The position numbers and the translations under genes are program-made. A DNA stretch of 64,000 nucleotides, from assembly GCF_038396785.1 (NCBI RefSeq), contig NZ_CP151087.1, positions 2,480,001 to 2,544,000 of the forward strand, read 5' to 3'. Of the stretch, positions 27,616 to 37,778 are shown piece by piece; position 1 is the stretch's first letter; every line of letters starts with the position of its first letter. Origin of the DNA: Sphingobacterium thalpophilum (GTDB taxonomy: Bacteria > Bacteroidota > Bacteroidia > Sphingobacteriales > Sphingobacteriaceae). Below the pieces are notes generated by a model, which worked only from the letters and a program-made list of their open reading frames with translations, was not told the origin of the DNA and made no database searches.

Positions 27616-28131
27616 ATGCCTAAACCTATATTTTTGATTGGTTATATGGGAAGTGGAAAAACTACCCTGGGTAAGAAACTTGCCACCAAACTCGAGCTCC
27701 CTTTCATCGACACTGATGAGGAAATCGTCAAACAAATTGGCATGAGCATTACCGAATATTTTAGTCAGCATGGTGAAGACGCCTTCCGGACATTAGAACG
27801 CGAGCAATTGCGTAAATTTGCGGAGAATGCTGCCGTAATATCTACGGGTGGTGGCGCCCCCTGTTTCTTTGATAACATGGAATGGATCAGGGCGAATGGT
27901 TATGCCGTCTACTTACAGATGTCGCCCAAAGCACTTTTTGACCGTCTTTCTCAATCTAAATTACACAAACGGCCCATTCTGATCGGAAAATCACCGGAGG
28001 AACTACGGCTATTTATTGAAGAAAAGTTGATCGAAAGAGAACCTTATTATACACAGGCACATTTGACGATTGACCAATTAAACACGAGTGTCGAGACACT
28101 GGCCGATTTGATTAATCAGTACAATAGATAG
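27616..28131 (+). CDS. aroK: Shikimate kinase
   Basis: This enzyme phosphorylates shikimate in chorismate synthesis. The P-loop is GYMGSGKTT (residues about 8-16). The substrate Asp is in FIDTDEEI, FRTLER carries the conserved Arg, and STGGGAP is the glycine-rich shikimate-binding loop. At 171 residues it has the usual length. It starts 5 bp after the preceding stop. Confidence 0.94.
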   Translation: MPKPIFLIGYMGSGKTTLGKKLATKLELPFIDTDEEIVKQIGMSITEYFSQHGEDAFRTLEREQLRKFAENAAVISTGGGAPCFFDNMEWIRANGYAVYLQMSPKALFDRLSQSKLHKRPILIGKSPEELRLFIEEKLIEREPYYTQAHLTIDQLNTSVETLADLINQYNR

Positions 28132-28134
28132 ACA

Positions 28135-29073
28135 ATGAATATACGTACCCCCCACTACTTCCTTTTATTGATCTGCTTTATCGTAAGCAGTTGCTTTCGT
28201 AATGGAGCCAATACGGATGGCTTGCCGGTGGGTAAACGTATACAGCTCCAAAATGTGGAGGAATTATATCAGTTTTTGACCTATGATGATAATCGTTATC
28301 CATTGGTCAGTTTGCATCGTGGGGGCCCCGCATCCGGATACCCGGAGAATGCAATCGAAACTTTTTCCTATAACGCGAGCTTACAGCCAGTCCTTGTTGA
28401 ATGTGATGTTCGTATCAGTAAAGACTCGGCATTAATATTAATGCATGATAATACGCTAAACCGAACAACCACAGGTAGAGGGACTGTGAACGCCAGCACA
28501 TTGGCTGAGCTCAAAAGTCTTCGTCTATTGGACAATAACAAAAAGATAACGCCCTATAGGATCCCTACGCTGGAAGAAGCACTTGCTTGGGGAAAAGGAA
28601 AGGTAATCTTCACCTTAGACATTAAAAATGATGTCCCTTATGAAGCCGTTATCAACGCTATTCGCAAACAAAGAGCAGAATCCAGCGTAGTCATCATCAC
28701 GTATAGTGCCAACCAAGCGGCCAAAGTGCACAGTCTGGCGAGCGACATCATGATTTCGGCTTCGGTCAATAACATTGAGGACCTTGCTCGTCTAAATGAA
28801 AAAGATATACCCGACAATCGCTTGTTAGCTTTCGTCGGAACACGTGAAGCAGATCCAGCATTAACCAAAATACTACATGACCATGGCATCATGTGCATAT
28901 TGGGTACACTGGGGAACTTGGACAAACAGGCCGACAAAAAAGGCTTTCAAGTTTATGCTGGGTTTATTGATCGCGGCGCAGACATATTAAGTACAGATCG
29001 ACCTACGGAAGCAGGGCGAGCGCTGAATTTCTACATCAAGAAAAGAGGAATTACTTCGAAATTTATTCAGTAA
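28135..29073 (+). CDS. Glycerophosphodiester phosphodiesterase lipoprotein
   Basis: This protein is 312 residues long with a lipobox (LICFIVSSC). The GDPD core is clear: LVSLHRGG, YPENAIETF, VLVECDVRISKDSALILMHDNTLNRTTTG and IPTLEEAL. The catalytic His/Glu/Asp set is in HRG, PEN, ECDV and MHDN. It hydrolyses glycerophosphodiesters in the periplasm or at the outer membrane. It starts 3 bp after aroK and ends the operon. Confidence 0.92.
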   Translation: MNIRTPHYFLLLICFIVSSCFRNGANTDGLPVGKRIQLQNVEELYQFLTYDDNRYPLVSLHRGGPASGYPENAIETFSYNASLQPVLVECDVRISKDSALILMHDNTLNRTTTGRGTVNASTLAELKSLRLLDNNKKITPYRIPTLEEALAWGKGKVIFTLDIKNDVPYEAVINAIRKQRAESSVVIITYSANQAAKVHSLASDIMISASVNNIEDLARLNEKDIPDNRLLAFVGTREADPALTKILHDHGIMCILGTLGNLDKQADKKGFQVYAGFIDRGADILSTDRPTEAGRALNFYIKKRGITSKFIQ

Positions 29074-29218
29074 GACTGATAACATCATTTTTCCACCTCA
29101 AATCACTACAGAAATCATTTCGCCATCAAATATCGCACTTGAAACTGCATCGCATCATGAGCTTAGGCTGCCTCTCAGCTAATCGTTGTTAGTGTAAATT
29201 TCAAATCCTAATCTTATA

Positions 29219-31741
29219 TTAAGATTTATCAGATTTTCTTTGAACTGAAATTCTCCGGATCAATTTATAAACCTCAAACCATAAAACGGATACTGCAGCC
29301 ACGGACAGCGCTATTCCCAATTCATATCCACTTAGGGCTGTTACAGCAAAAAATTGGGCAACCGGAGCAACATATAATATCATCGCTAAAAATAGAAGCA
29401 CAGCGATCGAAATTCCAACGAGCAGCAAGTTTCGGTTTTTAAAACTCTCCAGGATACTATAATGGAAAGATCGATTGGCATAACTCAGTAAAATATTGGC
29501 AAAGATTAAAGTAGCAAAAACCATAGCCCTTGTTTTTTCCTCGGTTCCCCCCTGCTGAACAGCAAATTGATAAACAAAAAGAATTCCTATGGTGATTATC
29601 AGGCCTTGAACAATGCTGATTCCAAGCTCATTTATACTCAAAAAAGTGTCGCTCATAGCTCTAGGAGGCCCCTTCATGGTATCCTTTTCAATAGGTTCAT
29701 TTTCATATACGATCGAGCAAGTAGGTCCCATGACCAATTCGAGGAAAATCACATGCACAGGGCTAAAAATCTGTGGAAATACCCAGCCTAAAAACAAAGG
29801 GAGTGATACGGTCAAAATAATGGGGATATGAATAGAAATAATGTATTGAACCGCCTTCTTGATGTTTGCGTAAATCCTTCTTCCGGCGGCTATACCGATG
29901 ATTAACTTTTGTAAATCGTCGTTTGTGATAATCAATGCCGCGGCTGATTTTGCAATTTCAGTACCTTTATTGCCCATTGCCACGCCGATATGGGCTGCTT
30001 TTAATGCTGGGCCATCGTTCACCCCATCGCCAAGCATCGCCACGACCTCGCCTTTCTTTTTCAGGGCATTTACAATGGCCAGTTTAGCATCCGGAAACAT
30101 TCTGGTAAATAGCGTTGTTTGCTCTGCTATCGCCATAATTTCAGCTTCGGACTTGTTTACGATTTCACTGCCATTGACCGGCGCAGACAAAATACGAATT
30201 CCGGCCTGAGCTGCTATTGCTTGAGTCGTATCGGCATTGTCGCCGGTAATCACATTGACTTTAATCCCCGCATCATAAATATCTTGAAACACGTCCTGAA
30301 TACCCTTTTTGGGCGGATCATAAAATACCGTCAACCCTAAAAATTGGAACTCAAATTCCTGTTGATTCGCAGGGAAATTATTGCCTTCGAATGTCGCTTT
30401 CCCCACACCTAATAAGCGAAAACCCTGCGCTCCATAGGATTTAACAATAGCCCTAATTTTATTTTTCTCCTTATCGGACAGCTTGGATACGCTAAGTATA
30501 GCCTCCGGCGCCCCTTTGGCAGCAATAATCCGATCTTTTCCTGTATTTTCGAAAAGATGGGTCATCATCGGCGGTTTACCCTCTAAAGGATATTCATGAA
30601 ATAGTGCATATTCCTTTCTGAGGTCCCGCTTTTGCGTTTTTTCATATATTTTATGTAACGTAATTTCCATGGGGTCGAAGGGCACAGGCTCACTGCTCCA
30701 CATCGCATAATCGATAAGCTCTCTTAAATCGGATTCATCAAACCTTTCCTGATCATAAGATGAATCCGTAGCATAATTATAGAGGTATTTCAATTGCATG
30801 GAATTCTCTGTAATAGTCCCGGTCTTATCGGTACAAATCACCGTCGTACTGCCCAAAGTCTCAACAATACTGCTTCTTTTGATGATAATCCCCTCACGCA
30901 TGAGCTTCCATGCGCCAAGCGCCATAAAAGTCGTAAATGCAACAGGAATCTCTTCTGGCAACACAGACATCGCCAACGTAAGTCCATTGAGCAAGCTCGC
31001 CACCAAATTACCACTATCAATAAAACTGTATATACATACGAATAAAAAAATGAGTATACCGACAATGGCCATTGCTTTTACAAACTTTTGGATTTGCACC
31101 TGCAATGGCGAAATTTCTTCTTTGATATTCTTTATCGATTCACCGATTTTCCCAACACGTGTCTCTTTACCGATTTCAGTAACTTCAAACACGGCCAGGC
31201 CCGAGACCGTAACTGTCCCACTGTAGACCAGATTATCCTCGGACTTACTGTCCTTAAAGACCGAAAAACTTTCCCCTGTCAGCGAAGATTCATTGACAGA
31301 AAAATCGTTACTATGTAAAATACGACCATCGGCGTTTATAATTCGACCTTCCTCTGTAATACAGAGATCGCCCACAACAATCTCATGTGTTGGAATTTCA
31401 CTAACCTTCCCATTTCGAATCACAGTGCTTAATGGTTCATTCAGCTTTTCAAGTTCCTCCAGGGCTTTTTTGCTACGATTGTCCTGATAAAAGGAAATTG
31501 CCGTAACGGCAACAATAGCGACAAACATAAATACGGCCTCTCCGTAATTCCCCACAAAAACATAAATCATCGAGATGATAATCAATAGAATCAGCATAGG
31601 CTCCTTCAAAATATCCACAAGCAGTTCAAACCATGTATTCTTGTGGCTATCGCTCAATTGATTCCAACCATATTTAGCGCGAGAGGCATTAACCTCGGTT
31701 GTGGAAAGACCCTTCAGATTATCGGGAATATTATATGACAT
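29219..31741 (-). CDS. P-type cation-transporting ATPase (calcium-pump type, P2)
   Basis: This 840-residue protein has ten predicted spans. The phosphorylated Asp305 is in CTDKTGTIT, the actuator motif is TGES (155-158), and the hinge is MLGDGVNDGPALKAAHIGVAMG. The membrane site SVLPEEIPVAF, where Ca2+ pumps have PEGLP, suggests a calcium or manganese substrate, not heavy metal, and there is no CPC. The N-terminal cation ATPase domain (LKGLSTTEVNASRAKYGWNQL) is present. It is monocistronic. Confidence 0.9.
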   Translation of the reverse strand: MSYNIPDNLKGLSTTEVNASRAKYGWNQLSDSHKNTWFELLVDILKEPMLILLIIISMIYVFVGNYGEAVFMFVAIVAVTAISFYQDNRSKKALEELEKLNEPLSTVIRNGKVSEIPTHEIVVGDLCITEEGRIINADGRILHSNDFSVNESSLTGESFSVFKDSKSEDNLVYSGTVTVSGLAVFEVTEIGKETRVGKIGESIKNIKEEISPLQVQIQKFVKAMAIVGILIFLFVCIYSFIDSGNLVASLLNGLTLAMSVLPEEIPVAFTTFMALGAWKLMREGIIIKRSSIVETLGSTTVICTDKTGTITENSMQLKYLYNYATDSSYDQERFDESDLRELIDYAMWSSEPVPFDPMEITLHKIYEKTQKRDLRKEYALFHEYPLEGKPPMMTHLFENTGKDRIIAAKGAPEAILSVSKLSDKEKNKIRAIVKSYGAQGFRLLGVGKATFEGNNFPANQQEFEFQFLGLTVFYDPPKKGIQDVFQDIYDAGIKVNVITGDNADTTQAIAAQAGIRILSAPVNGSEIVNKSEAEIMAIAEQTTLFTRMFPDAKLAIVNALKKKGEVVAMLGDGVNDGPALKAAHIGVAMGNKGTEIAKSAAALIITNDDLQKLIIGIAAGRRIYANIKKAVQYIISIHIPIILTVSLPLFLGWVFPQIFSPVHVIFLELVMGPTCSIVYENEPIEKDTMKGPPRAMSDTFLSINELGISIVQGLIITIGILFVYQFAVQQGGTEEKTRAMVFATLIFANILLSYANRSFHYSILESFKNRNLLLVGISIAVLLFLAMILYVAPVAQFFAVTALSGYELGIALSVAAVSVLWFEVYKLIRRISVQRKSDKS

Positions 31742-32228
31742 ATCGAATGAACTAGGTTACCTAAATATAATGAATAATTCTTGTATCCAGGAGTTAAATC
31801 ATCTGTCGACGATCATCTCCTTCACATGTAACATCATGTTACAATCTTTTATTTACAGCTTTTACTTTTTGTAAAAAAGAAAGGCTACATGACTTATCAG
31901 CAACATATTAGCATAAAATTTACCTTCTACTGCTTTTCTTTTATTGCATATTTCTATTACAATGATATATTTGCGCAGAAATTCATTTGGGGACTTTGAA
32001 TTTCATATTAGCCAAAAGCAATTTTACGATCATTTTTCCAGTAATGCCAAGACAGCTTCTTGCGATTGAAGTCCTTCTTTGCTACCTATGTTTTCAGATC
32101 ATGTAAAACACAAAGAGACGCTGGAAACTAAACATATTGTTAAAATATTTCTGTACCTATCGTTAGATATGGAATAGCATCTAAACTTGCTGTGGCCTCC
32201 ATAATAGTATATTAATAATAAAAACAAG
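31742..32228 (+). other. Intergenic region with a strong promoter and a long leader
   Basis: These 487 bp lie between the divergent ATPase and response-regulator genes and hold no gene. The plus-strand promoter at 31944-31973 is close to ideal, yet the next ATG is about 250 nt downstream. The leader sequence shows no obvious strong hairpin or small open frame. Confidence 0.6.
31944..31973 (+). promoter_or_regulatory. Consensus Bacteroidota promoter
   Basis: TTG at 31944-31946 is followed by 19 bp and then TATATTTG at 31966-31973, matching the -33/-7 consensus. The expected start is near 31979. It points toward the receiver-domain gene at 32229. Confidence 0.7.
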
Positions 32229-32594
32229 ATGGTCATCTTAATTGCAGAAGATAATGAATTGATATTACGGACAGTTCAATACAAACTGATCAAGGCAGGT
32301 CACGAGGTTATCACTACCAACAATGGAAAAGATGCAATTGAAAAGCTCAACACAATGGATCTCGATCTGATCATTACCGACATTATGATGCCATTTGCTT
32401 CGGGGATAGAAGTACTTTCTTCCATAAAAAAGCTCGAGAAAAAAATCCCGGTTATTGTACTTTCCAACATGGGACAAGAGGAAGTCGTCATTGAAGCTTT
32501 TGATCTTGGCGCTTCAGATTTCATGGTGAAGCCGTTTAGCCCGGAAGAACTCCTGTTGCGGGTCAAACGACTGACGATTAACAATCGTAATTAA
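32229..32594 (+). CDS. Response regulator with receiver domain only
   Basis: This 121-residue protein is a complete CheY-like receiver. The acidic pair is in ILIAEDNELI, the phosphorylated Asp in LIITDIMMP (near residue 52), the Thr/Ser site in IVLSNMG, and the Lys in FMVKPFSPEEL. No output domain follows. It may signal through protein contact or be a shuttle in a phosphorelay. No kinase is adjacent, and it is not a LytTR partner for the kinase at 4300. Confidence 0.92.
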   Translation: MVILIAEDNELILRTVQYKLIKAGHEVITTNNGKDAIEKLNTMDLDLIITDIMMPFASGIEVLSSIKKLEKKIPVIVLSNMGQEEVVIEAFDLGASDFMVKPFSPEELLLRVKRLTINNRN

Positions 32595-32630
32595 TCTGTA
32601 TGGGGAGACTTTTAATATAACTACGGAATA

Positions 32631-32927
32631 TTACCAGACATCACGATTCGATGCCCGAAGACTTTCCCGAGCATAATTCGCTACTTCATCATTTTCGTCC
32701 CCAGTTTTTAAACGTACCTGTAAATTTTCTAGCCAGTCGGCTAAAGCATCTAAAGCCGTTTCACCGTTTCCGAAAATGCCTTGATGCGGATCGGGCCCCA
32801 GTAAACACCAATACGACGTTTCTTCTCTAAATACAACGGGACGTAGCTCACGAATTTCAAAAGGTAATTCTTCTGAATCAAAATCCAATGGTACAATTTT
32901 ATCTTCAGCTATTTTCATCTGTTCCAT
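32631..32927 (-). CDS. Small acidic protein of unknown function
   Basis: This 98-residue protein overlaps the end of the next upstream gene by 23 bp, suggesting translational coupling; M4 at 32918 is an alternative start. The central YWCLLGPDPHQGIFGNGETALDALADWLENL (pattern GNGETALDALADW) faintly resembles the HicB-type small strand-helix fold, but this is not enough to name it. Confidence 0.6.
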   Translation of the reverse strand: MEQMKIAEDKIVPLDFDSEELPFEIRELRPVVFREETSYWCLLGPDPHQGIFGNGETALDALADWLENLQVRLKTGDENDEVANYARESLRASNRDVW

Positions 32928-33144
32928 AACCCATTTCTACTTTTTTTAAATCTTCCTCTGGCCAGGTAAGCAGCTCCTTCAACAGATATGTTTTTGGTCC
33001 TCCATCTGCTGTATCATCAGCAAACTGTTTTAGAAATTCCTGCAGATCACCTTCGACTTTTATTAATTTTCCATCTTGAAGAACATCATATCCCGCTGCA
33101 ATCCATTCTTCGATCCTTTCCGTATTAATTTGTAGTTTCTCCAT
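32905..33144 (-). CDS. Small acidic protein of unknown function, coupled partner
   Basis: This 79-residue protein is rich in Glu, Asp and Lys, with MEKLQINTERIEEWIAAGYDVLQ at its start. It overlaps the 32631-32927 gene by 23 bp. I do not recognise it. The paired arrangement recalls two-gene modules, but no toxin signature was seen. Confidence 0.55.
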   Translation of the reverse strand: MEKLQINTERIEEWIAAGYDVLQDGKLIKVEGDLQEFLKQFADDTADGGPKTYLLKELLTWPEEDLKKVEMGYGTDENS

Positions 33145-33467
33145 CTGCTGTATTTTGTAGCATTTTAAATGCCGCTTTTTATAACATTTAATAACACCTC
33201 ACCGATTAAAATTATAATAGCCATCAATAAAAAATAGCCTGAGCACTATTAAACCTTAAAAAAGCAGCTCTCTATTATAAGAACAATACTTTAATATATA
33301 TGGTTGATTTTTTTTTAGATTATCCATAAAAAAATCAACTAAAAAAGAGGTAGTTACATATCATTTATTGTTTATCAAAATATTAAAAAAATCTTTGGCA
33401 AACTATTTGTTTGAACAGCGAAAGCTTTCTAATCGGAAGCACACAACTTATATTTTTTTAAATTATC
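33145..33467. other. AT-rich intergenic region with a 12-bp inverted repeat
   Basis: This divergent region holds GTTGATTTTTTT (33303-33314) and its exact reverse complement at 33328-33339. It may end a transcript or be an upstream site for the outer membrane protein gene at 33468. No gene is supported here. Confidence 0.5.
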
Positions 33468-33992
33468 ATGAAAAAAGTAATTCTACCTTTTCTAACACTT
33501 TTTACGCTACTATTTGTTGCTCATCAGCAAGCAAACGCACAAACTCCCTATCGGACAGCCATTGGTCTTGGAATAGACGTCGGCGATGGTCAAACATTAT
33601 TCGGTCCACAGATAAAACACAATTTTGGTGGAAATGACGCTGGAAATGCACAAGTATTATTTGGAGACAATATTACTGTTATCGGCGTAGATTATTCATA
33701 CAACAAACGTATTCCTGGATCTCGAGGTCTTTCATGGTACATTGGTGTTGGTCCACAAGTATCATTTATTGATTATGGTAAATGGCACGACGACTGGTAT
33801 GACGACTACCATTGGAAAGATGGAAAAACACATACTGATTTTGCGATCCGTCCAGCTTTGGGTCTAGAGTTCAAAATACCTTCTGCACCATTGGCCATGC
33901 ATTTCGACTGGAAACCTTGGTGGAATCTTTCTCATGGTTCTAATTTCGAGCCATCGCGTTTTTCTTTAGGATTTAAATTCGTTTTGAAATAG
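33468..33992 (+). CDS. Small exported outer membrane beta-barrel-like protein
   Basis: This 174-residue protein has a clear signal peptide (MKKVILPFLTLFTLLFVAHQQANAQ). Alternating glycine- and aromatic-rich strands follow (AIGLGIDVGDGQTLFGPQIKHNF, RGLSWYIGVGPQVSFIDYG, FAIRPALGLEFKI; patterns of eight-stranded barrels). The last residues FSLGFKFVLK fit an outer membrane insertion signal. A very polar loop WHDDWYDDYHWKDGK lies before the final strands. The function is unknown. Confidence 0.75.
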   Translation: MKKVILPFLTLFTLLFVAHQQANAQTPYRTAIGLGIDVGDGQTLFGPQIKHNFGGNDAGNAQVLFGDNITVIGVDYSYNKRIPGSRGLSWYIGVGPQVSFIDYGKWHDDWYDDYHWKDGKTHTDFAIRPALGLEFKIPSAPLAMHFDWKPWWNLSHGSNFEPSRFSLGFKFVLK

Positions 33993-34013
33993 TATAACGC
34001 GGATACAAATAAC

Positions 34014-34050
34014 AAAAATCCTGCTCATCGTTCGTATGGCAGGATTTTTT
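34014..34050 (+). terminator. Terminator of the barrel protein gene
   Basis: AAAAATCCTGC (34014-34024) and GCAGGATTTTT (34039-34049) form an 11-bp stem ending in T residues, 21 bp after the stop. Confidence 0.85.
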
Positions 34051-34113
34051 GTTTCACAACTGCAATATCACCATTTCATAAATGATTAGATTAGCCTAGA
34101 AATCAGTATAATA

Positions 34114-34689
34114 CTACCCCTCAACCTGATATTCGATCGGTTGTCCGGTAGCAATCTCCCGTTCCAATATTTGTTCCGGAGAAAGATGTTCCAAAAACAT
34201 AATCAGTGCCCTAAGGCTATTGCCATGCGCAACAACAAGTACATTTTTGCCTTCTTTCAGTTTAGGTGCTATAAAATGTTCATAATATGGAATAACACGT
34301 TCGTATGTATCTTTAAGACTTTCCCCTCCTGGTGGCGGAACATCAAAAGACCTACGCCAGATATGCACTTGTTCGGCACCATATTTTTTGGCCATTTCAG
34401 CCTTATTCAAGCCCTCAAGTTGTCCGTAACCACGTTCATTCAAAGCAGCATTTATAACAATGGGGACGGAAGGATTGCCCATTTCATGTAAAATAATCTT
34501 TAATGTATGCTGTGCTCTCACAAGCGCTGAAGTATAAGCTATATCAATTCGTTCATTTGCCAAAGCCTTTCCCGCCTGCCGAGCTTCCTGTTGTCCCAAT
34601 TCGGTAATATCAATATCTTGCCAACCCGTAAAGCGATTTTCCAAATTCCATTGCGATTGTCCATGCCGTACTAAAAAAAGTTTTGCCAT
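34114..34689 (-). CDS. gpmA: 2,3-bisphosphoglycerate-dependent phosphoglycerate mutase
   Basis: This 191-residue enzyme interconverts 3- and 2-phosphoglycerate in glycolysis. The catalytic His is in [20 protein letters not shown], the second His in [12 protein letters not shown], and the acid Glu in [12 protein letters not shown]. It is shorter than the proteobacterial enzyme (about 250), as is common for a Bacteroidota form. It is monocistronic. Confidence 0.9.
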   Translation of the reverse strand: MAKLFLVRHGQSQWNLENRFTGWQDIDITELGQQEARQAGKALANERIDIAYTSALVRAQHTLKIILHEMGNPSVPIVINAALNERGYGQLEGLNKAEMAKKYGAEQVHIWRRSFDVPPPGGESLKDTYERVIPYYEHFIAPKLKEGKNVLVVAHGNSLRALIMFLEHLSPEQILEREIATGQPIEYQVEG

Positions 34690-34946
34690 TATTTATCCTA
34701 AGTTTTTCTAAAACTGTCGCCCACCACAGGGCCAACACCATATATAATAACGATACATTCCATTTTGTTTTATTTATACTTTGAATGCTTTTCTAACCCT
34801 CTAAACTAAGTATCGAACTACAGCTATAGGCTACCACAGATTCCTTAGCTGAAAAAATACAAGCACATATTCGCCCTCATATTTGTATATACTTAGAGCA
34901 ACTTCGAGATTAAAACTATCAGTAGAATTTTAAAATGATTTATCAG

Positions 34947-36780
34947 ATGAAAAGAAAATATATAGGCTACCTTGCATTATTTGCATGCGCGACTTTTTTG
35001 ACCACCACTTCCTGCAGCAAATTCTTGGATATCGTCCCAGATGAGCGTCCTTCCGAAGCAGATGCCTTTCGTGATCCAAATTCAGCCAAAGGTTATTTGT
35101 ACTCCTGCTATGCGTGGATTCCGAATTCACGGGTAGGGACCTCTTCCATTGATTTGATGACTTCTGACGAGGTAACGACTGCTTTTGAACATGAAACCTT
35201 CGCCCGATTTCCCCGTGGGCAATATACGGCCTCAAGTCCTGTCATTTCCTACTGGGATAACCTTTACAAAGGAATAAGACAATGCTATATCTTAATTCGC
35301 AATGTAGATAAAGTCCCTGGGATAGATCCACAGGAGGCGGCACAATATAAAGCTGAAGCCAATTTCCTGATCGGCTTTTATCATTTCTTACTGGTCCGGA
35401 TGTACGGTCCAGTCGTTATTGCAGACCAAGAGTTTGACGTCAATGCCCCTTCTTCAGCGTATCCCAAACGTTCGACTTATGATGCCTGCGTTGATTTTAT
35501 TATCAAAAAGCTGGATGAGACAGCTGGACAGTTACCTGCTCTTCGTGCTGCGGATGAGTGGGGTCGTGCTTCCTCGGTTATTGCCAAAGCGCTAAAGGCT
35601 AGGGTATTGCTTTATGCAGCATCACCGCTCTTTAATGGCGGTGGAGGTGATAAACAGAGCTTCTATGCCAATTTCAAAAATTTGGATGGCACAGCATTGA
35701 TCAGTACTACCTTCGACAAACAAAAATGGCGCCGTGCAGCCCTAGCGGCTAAAGAAGCCATTGATGCAGCTGAACAAAGTGGGGCTTCACTGTATAAAAA
35801 CAGCACCTACAATACCGTACTACCAGCTAATCCTATTGAAAAGGACTTACGCCTTACTTTTATTGACAAAGCCAATACCAAAGAAGTGATTTGGGCGGAA
35901 ACACGTCGGGAAGGTCTCTACGATTTTCAAAATAAATCTACTCCCTTTCTTAGCGGCGCACAAGGTGAGTCGTATAACGGTGTATCCCCCGACCCTCACT
36001 CTGATCGAATCGTTTTATAGTAAAAATGGTTTACCGATTGACAAAGACCCCAATTATGACTATAATGGACGATACGCTGTAACAAGTACACCCAATGGCA
36101 ATACATTATCGTTAAATCTAAACAGAGAACCGCGCTTCAATGCTTGGATTGCATATCACAACAGCTACTATGAAGTGGTTAGAGGGAGTGCCAATCAAAT
36201 CCTAGTTCAGTTTCGGAAAAATGACAATTGCGGCATCCAAGGACGGTCTAATAACTACTCACCAACAGGATATCTCAACAAAAAAGGTATTGCGCCCGAA
36301 TTGAACCAAAGTAGACTGCAGGTCTCCGTCAATTATCCATGGCCTGTGATACGTCTAGCAGAATTGTACCTGAACTACGCGGAGGCGCTGATCGAATACG
36401 GTCAGGATCTGAATACGGCCAAACAATATATTGACCGCGTTCGGGTCCGTGCGGGCATCCCAACAATTGATGTCGCATGGGCTCCAATTGGCGGGGCAAC
36501 GAATCAGGCAACACTACGTTCCATCGTCAGACAAGAACGTACTATTGAACTTTACTTGGAAGGCCATCGCTTCTGGGATTTAAGACGTTGGATGATCGCC
36601 GATCAATACCTCAACCAACAGGCGAAAGGAATGAATATACAAGGAGCTACCGATACAGAATTTTTCAAAATAACAACGGTCGTTTTTCCACGTAGTTTTA
36701 GTCAGCGTAATTATTTAATGCCTATACCACAGGAAGAGATCAATAAAAACGAGGAATTGGTACAAAATCCCGGTTATTAA
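34947..36780 (+). pseudogene. SusD/RagB lipoprotein with a +1 frameshift
   Basis: The 5' frame (to 36020) has the lipoprotein signal (ACATFLTTTSC) and the SusD TPR part (NSAKGYLYSCYAWIP, AEANFLIGFYHFLLVRMYGPV). It goes out of frame at the C5 run 35986-35990. The 3' frame (open from 35965) continues with PTLTLIESFYSKNGLPID and the C-terminal SusD signatures (RLAELYLNYAEALIE, IVRQERTIELYLEGHRFWDLRRW, LMPIPQEEINKN). Removing one C gives one protein of about 610 residues (GVSPTLTLIESF). No SusC gene lies upstream, where a partner is expected. M1 at 34935 is an alternative start. Confidence 0.88.
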
Positions 36781-36802
36781 TTAATTTAATGAATTGCACA
36801 AG

Positions 36803-37696
36803 ATGAAATACAATATCGGAATATTCGCTCTACTCTTTTTAGCAATAGCGTGTAAAAAAGACGAAATAAAAATGACCAAGCCACCACAACTGGTTTCGGT
36901 TGAAGCTGAACCACGTATTGGCGGGACTCTCCTGAAATGGAAACTTCCTTCAGATAATAATTATCTTTATGGACAGATCACATATAAAAAAGTGGGATCA
37001 AAAGATCCCGATAAAATCTATAAAATCAATATAAGTTCTTTTGCCGACACCATGCGGATCGACGGATTGATCAACAAATATGAATATGTCTTCAACGTCC
37101 AATTGTTCAATCAAGACAAGAAAACAAGCATTGGGGGAGATATCATAAGCAGCAATAGTGTTCGGCCAATCGTTAGGCCTACGGAAGTGACCTATTTCCC
37201 GAACGAGTTAACTAAAATACAGGTGACCGATAATATGGTAGAAACCTACACGCAGGAAAACAGCGAGGGACCCAAAAAGAATTTATTTGACGGCGATAAG
37301 AATACATATTGGCATACAGCATGGTCTGCAAATACAGCCCCTCTTCCGCACTGGATCCAACTAAATTTTCCCCAAGAAGAAGAGATTGGCGCCATAAAGT
37401 ACTTCTTCAGACAAAACAATAGCGACGAAGCCGGACGTCCGAAACAATGGGGAATAGAAATAAGTTCAGACGGCCAGCAGTGGACAAGAGTGTTTACATC
37501 AAAGGATAATCTTTCCACATCAAATGTAGCTGAAGAGCAAAGTTTGGCTTTTGATAAAAACTATAAGGCCAAATTTTTCCGGCTAATGATCCTTAAAAAC
37601 GGCGGGAAAAGTTATACCCATCTGGGTGAAATGAATGTCTACCGGATGCGCTCTTCTATCATCGACAAAGAAAAGGAAGCTGAAGATAATTATTGA
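36803..37696 (+). CDS. DUF4959/F5-8 type C lipoprotein
   Basis: This protein has 297 residues from ATG 36803; the longer frame starts with TTG. The lipobox is FLAIACKKDE. Residues about 25-120 are a fibronectin-like domain (PPQLVSVEAEPRIGGTLLKW). The C-terminal half is a galactose-binding jelly roll (NLFDGDKNTYWHTAW, LPHWIQLNFPQEEEIGAIKYFFR, FFRLMILKNGG). Such lipoproteins sit behind SusD in glycan loci and bind sugar on the cell surface. It directly follows the broken susD gene by 22 bp. Confidence 0.85.
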   Translation: MKYNIGIFALLFLAIACKKDEIKMTKPPQLVSVEAEPRIGGTLLKWKLPSDNNYLYGQITYKKVGSKDPDKIYKINISSFADTMRIDGLINKYEYVFNVQLFNQDKKTSIGGDIISSNSVRPIVRPTEVTYFPNELTKIQVTDNMVETYTQENSEGPKKNLFDGDKNTYWHTAWSANTAPLPHWIQLNFPQEEEIGAIKYFFRQNNSDEAGRPKQWGIEISSDGQQWTRVFTSKDNLSTSNVAEEQSLAFDKNYKAKFFRLMILKNGGKSYTHLGEMNVYRMRSSIIDKEKEAEDNY

Positions 37697-37752
37697 CCAT
37701 CATCACAAAGATTTTTTTTCTAATCATCAATGGTGCTCAAAAGAGCACAACG

Positions 37753-37778
37753 ACGGAGGTAGAAATACCTCCGTTTTA
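37753..37778 (+). terminator. Terminator after the F5/8-type lipoprotein
   Basis: ACGGAGGTA (37753-37761) and TACCTCCGT (37766-37774) form a nine-pair stem with a GAAA loop, followed by TTTACTTTT. A second smaller hairpin (GTGCTC, AAAA, GAGCAC; 37733-37748) lies just upstream. Confidence 0.8.

Noticed and set aside
32631..33144. Toxin-antitoxin module
   Set aside because: Overlap and size fit, but neither protein shows a toxin fold signature and both are acidic.
35965..36020. Programmed +1 frameshift in susD
   Set aside because: No slippery site with a stimulatory hairpin was seen and SusD proteins are not known to use recoding; a base insertion is simpler.
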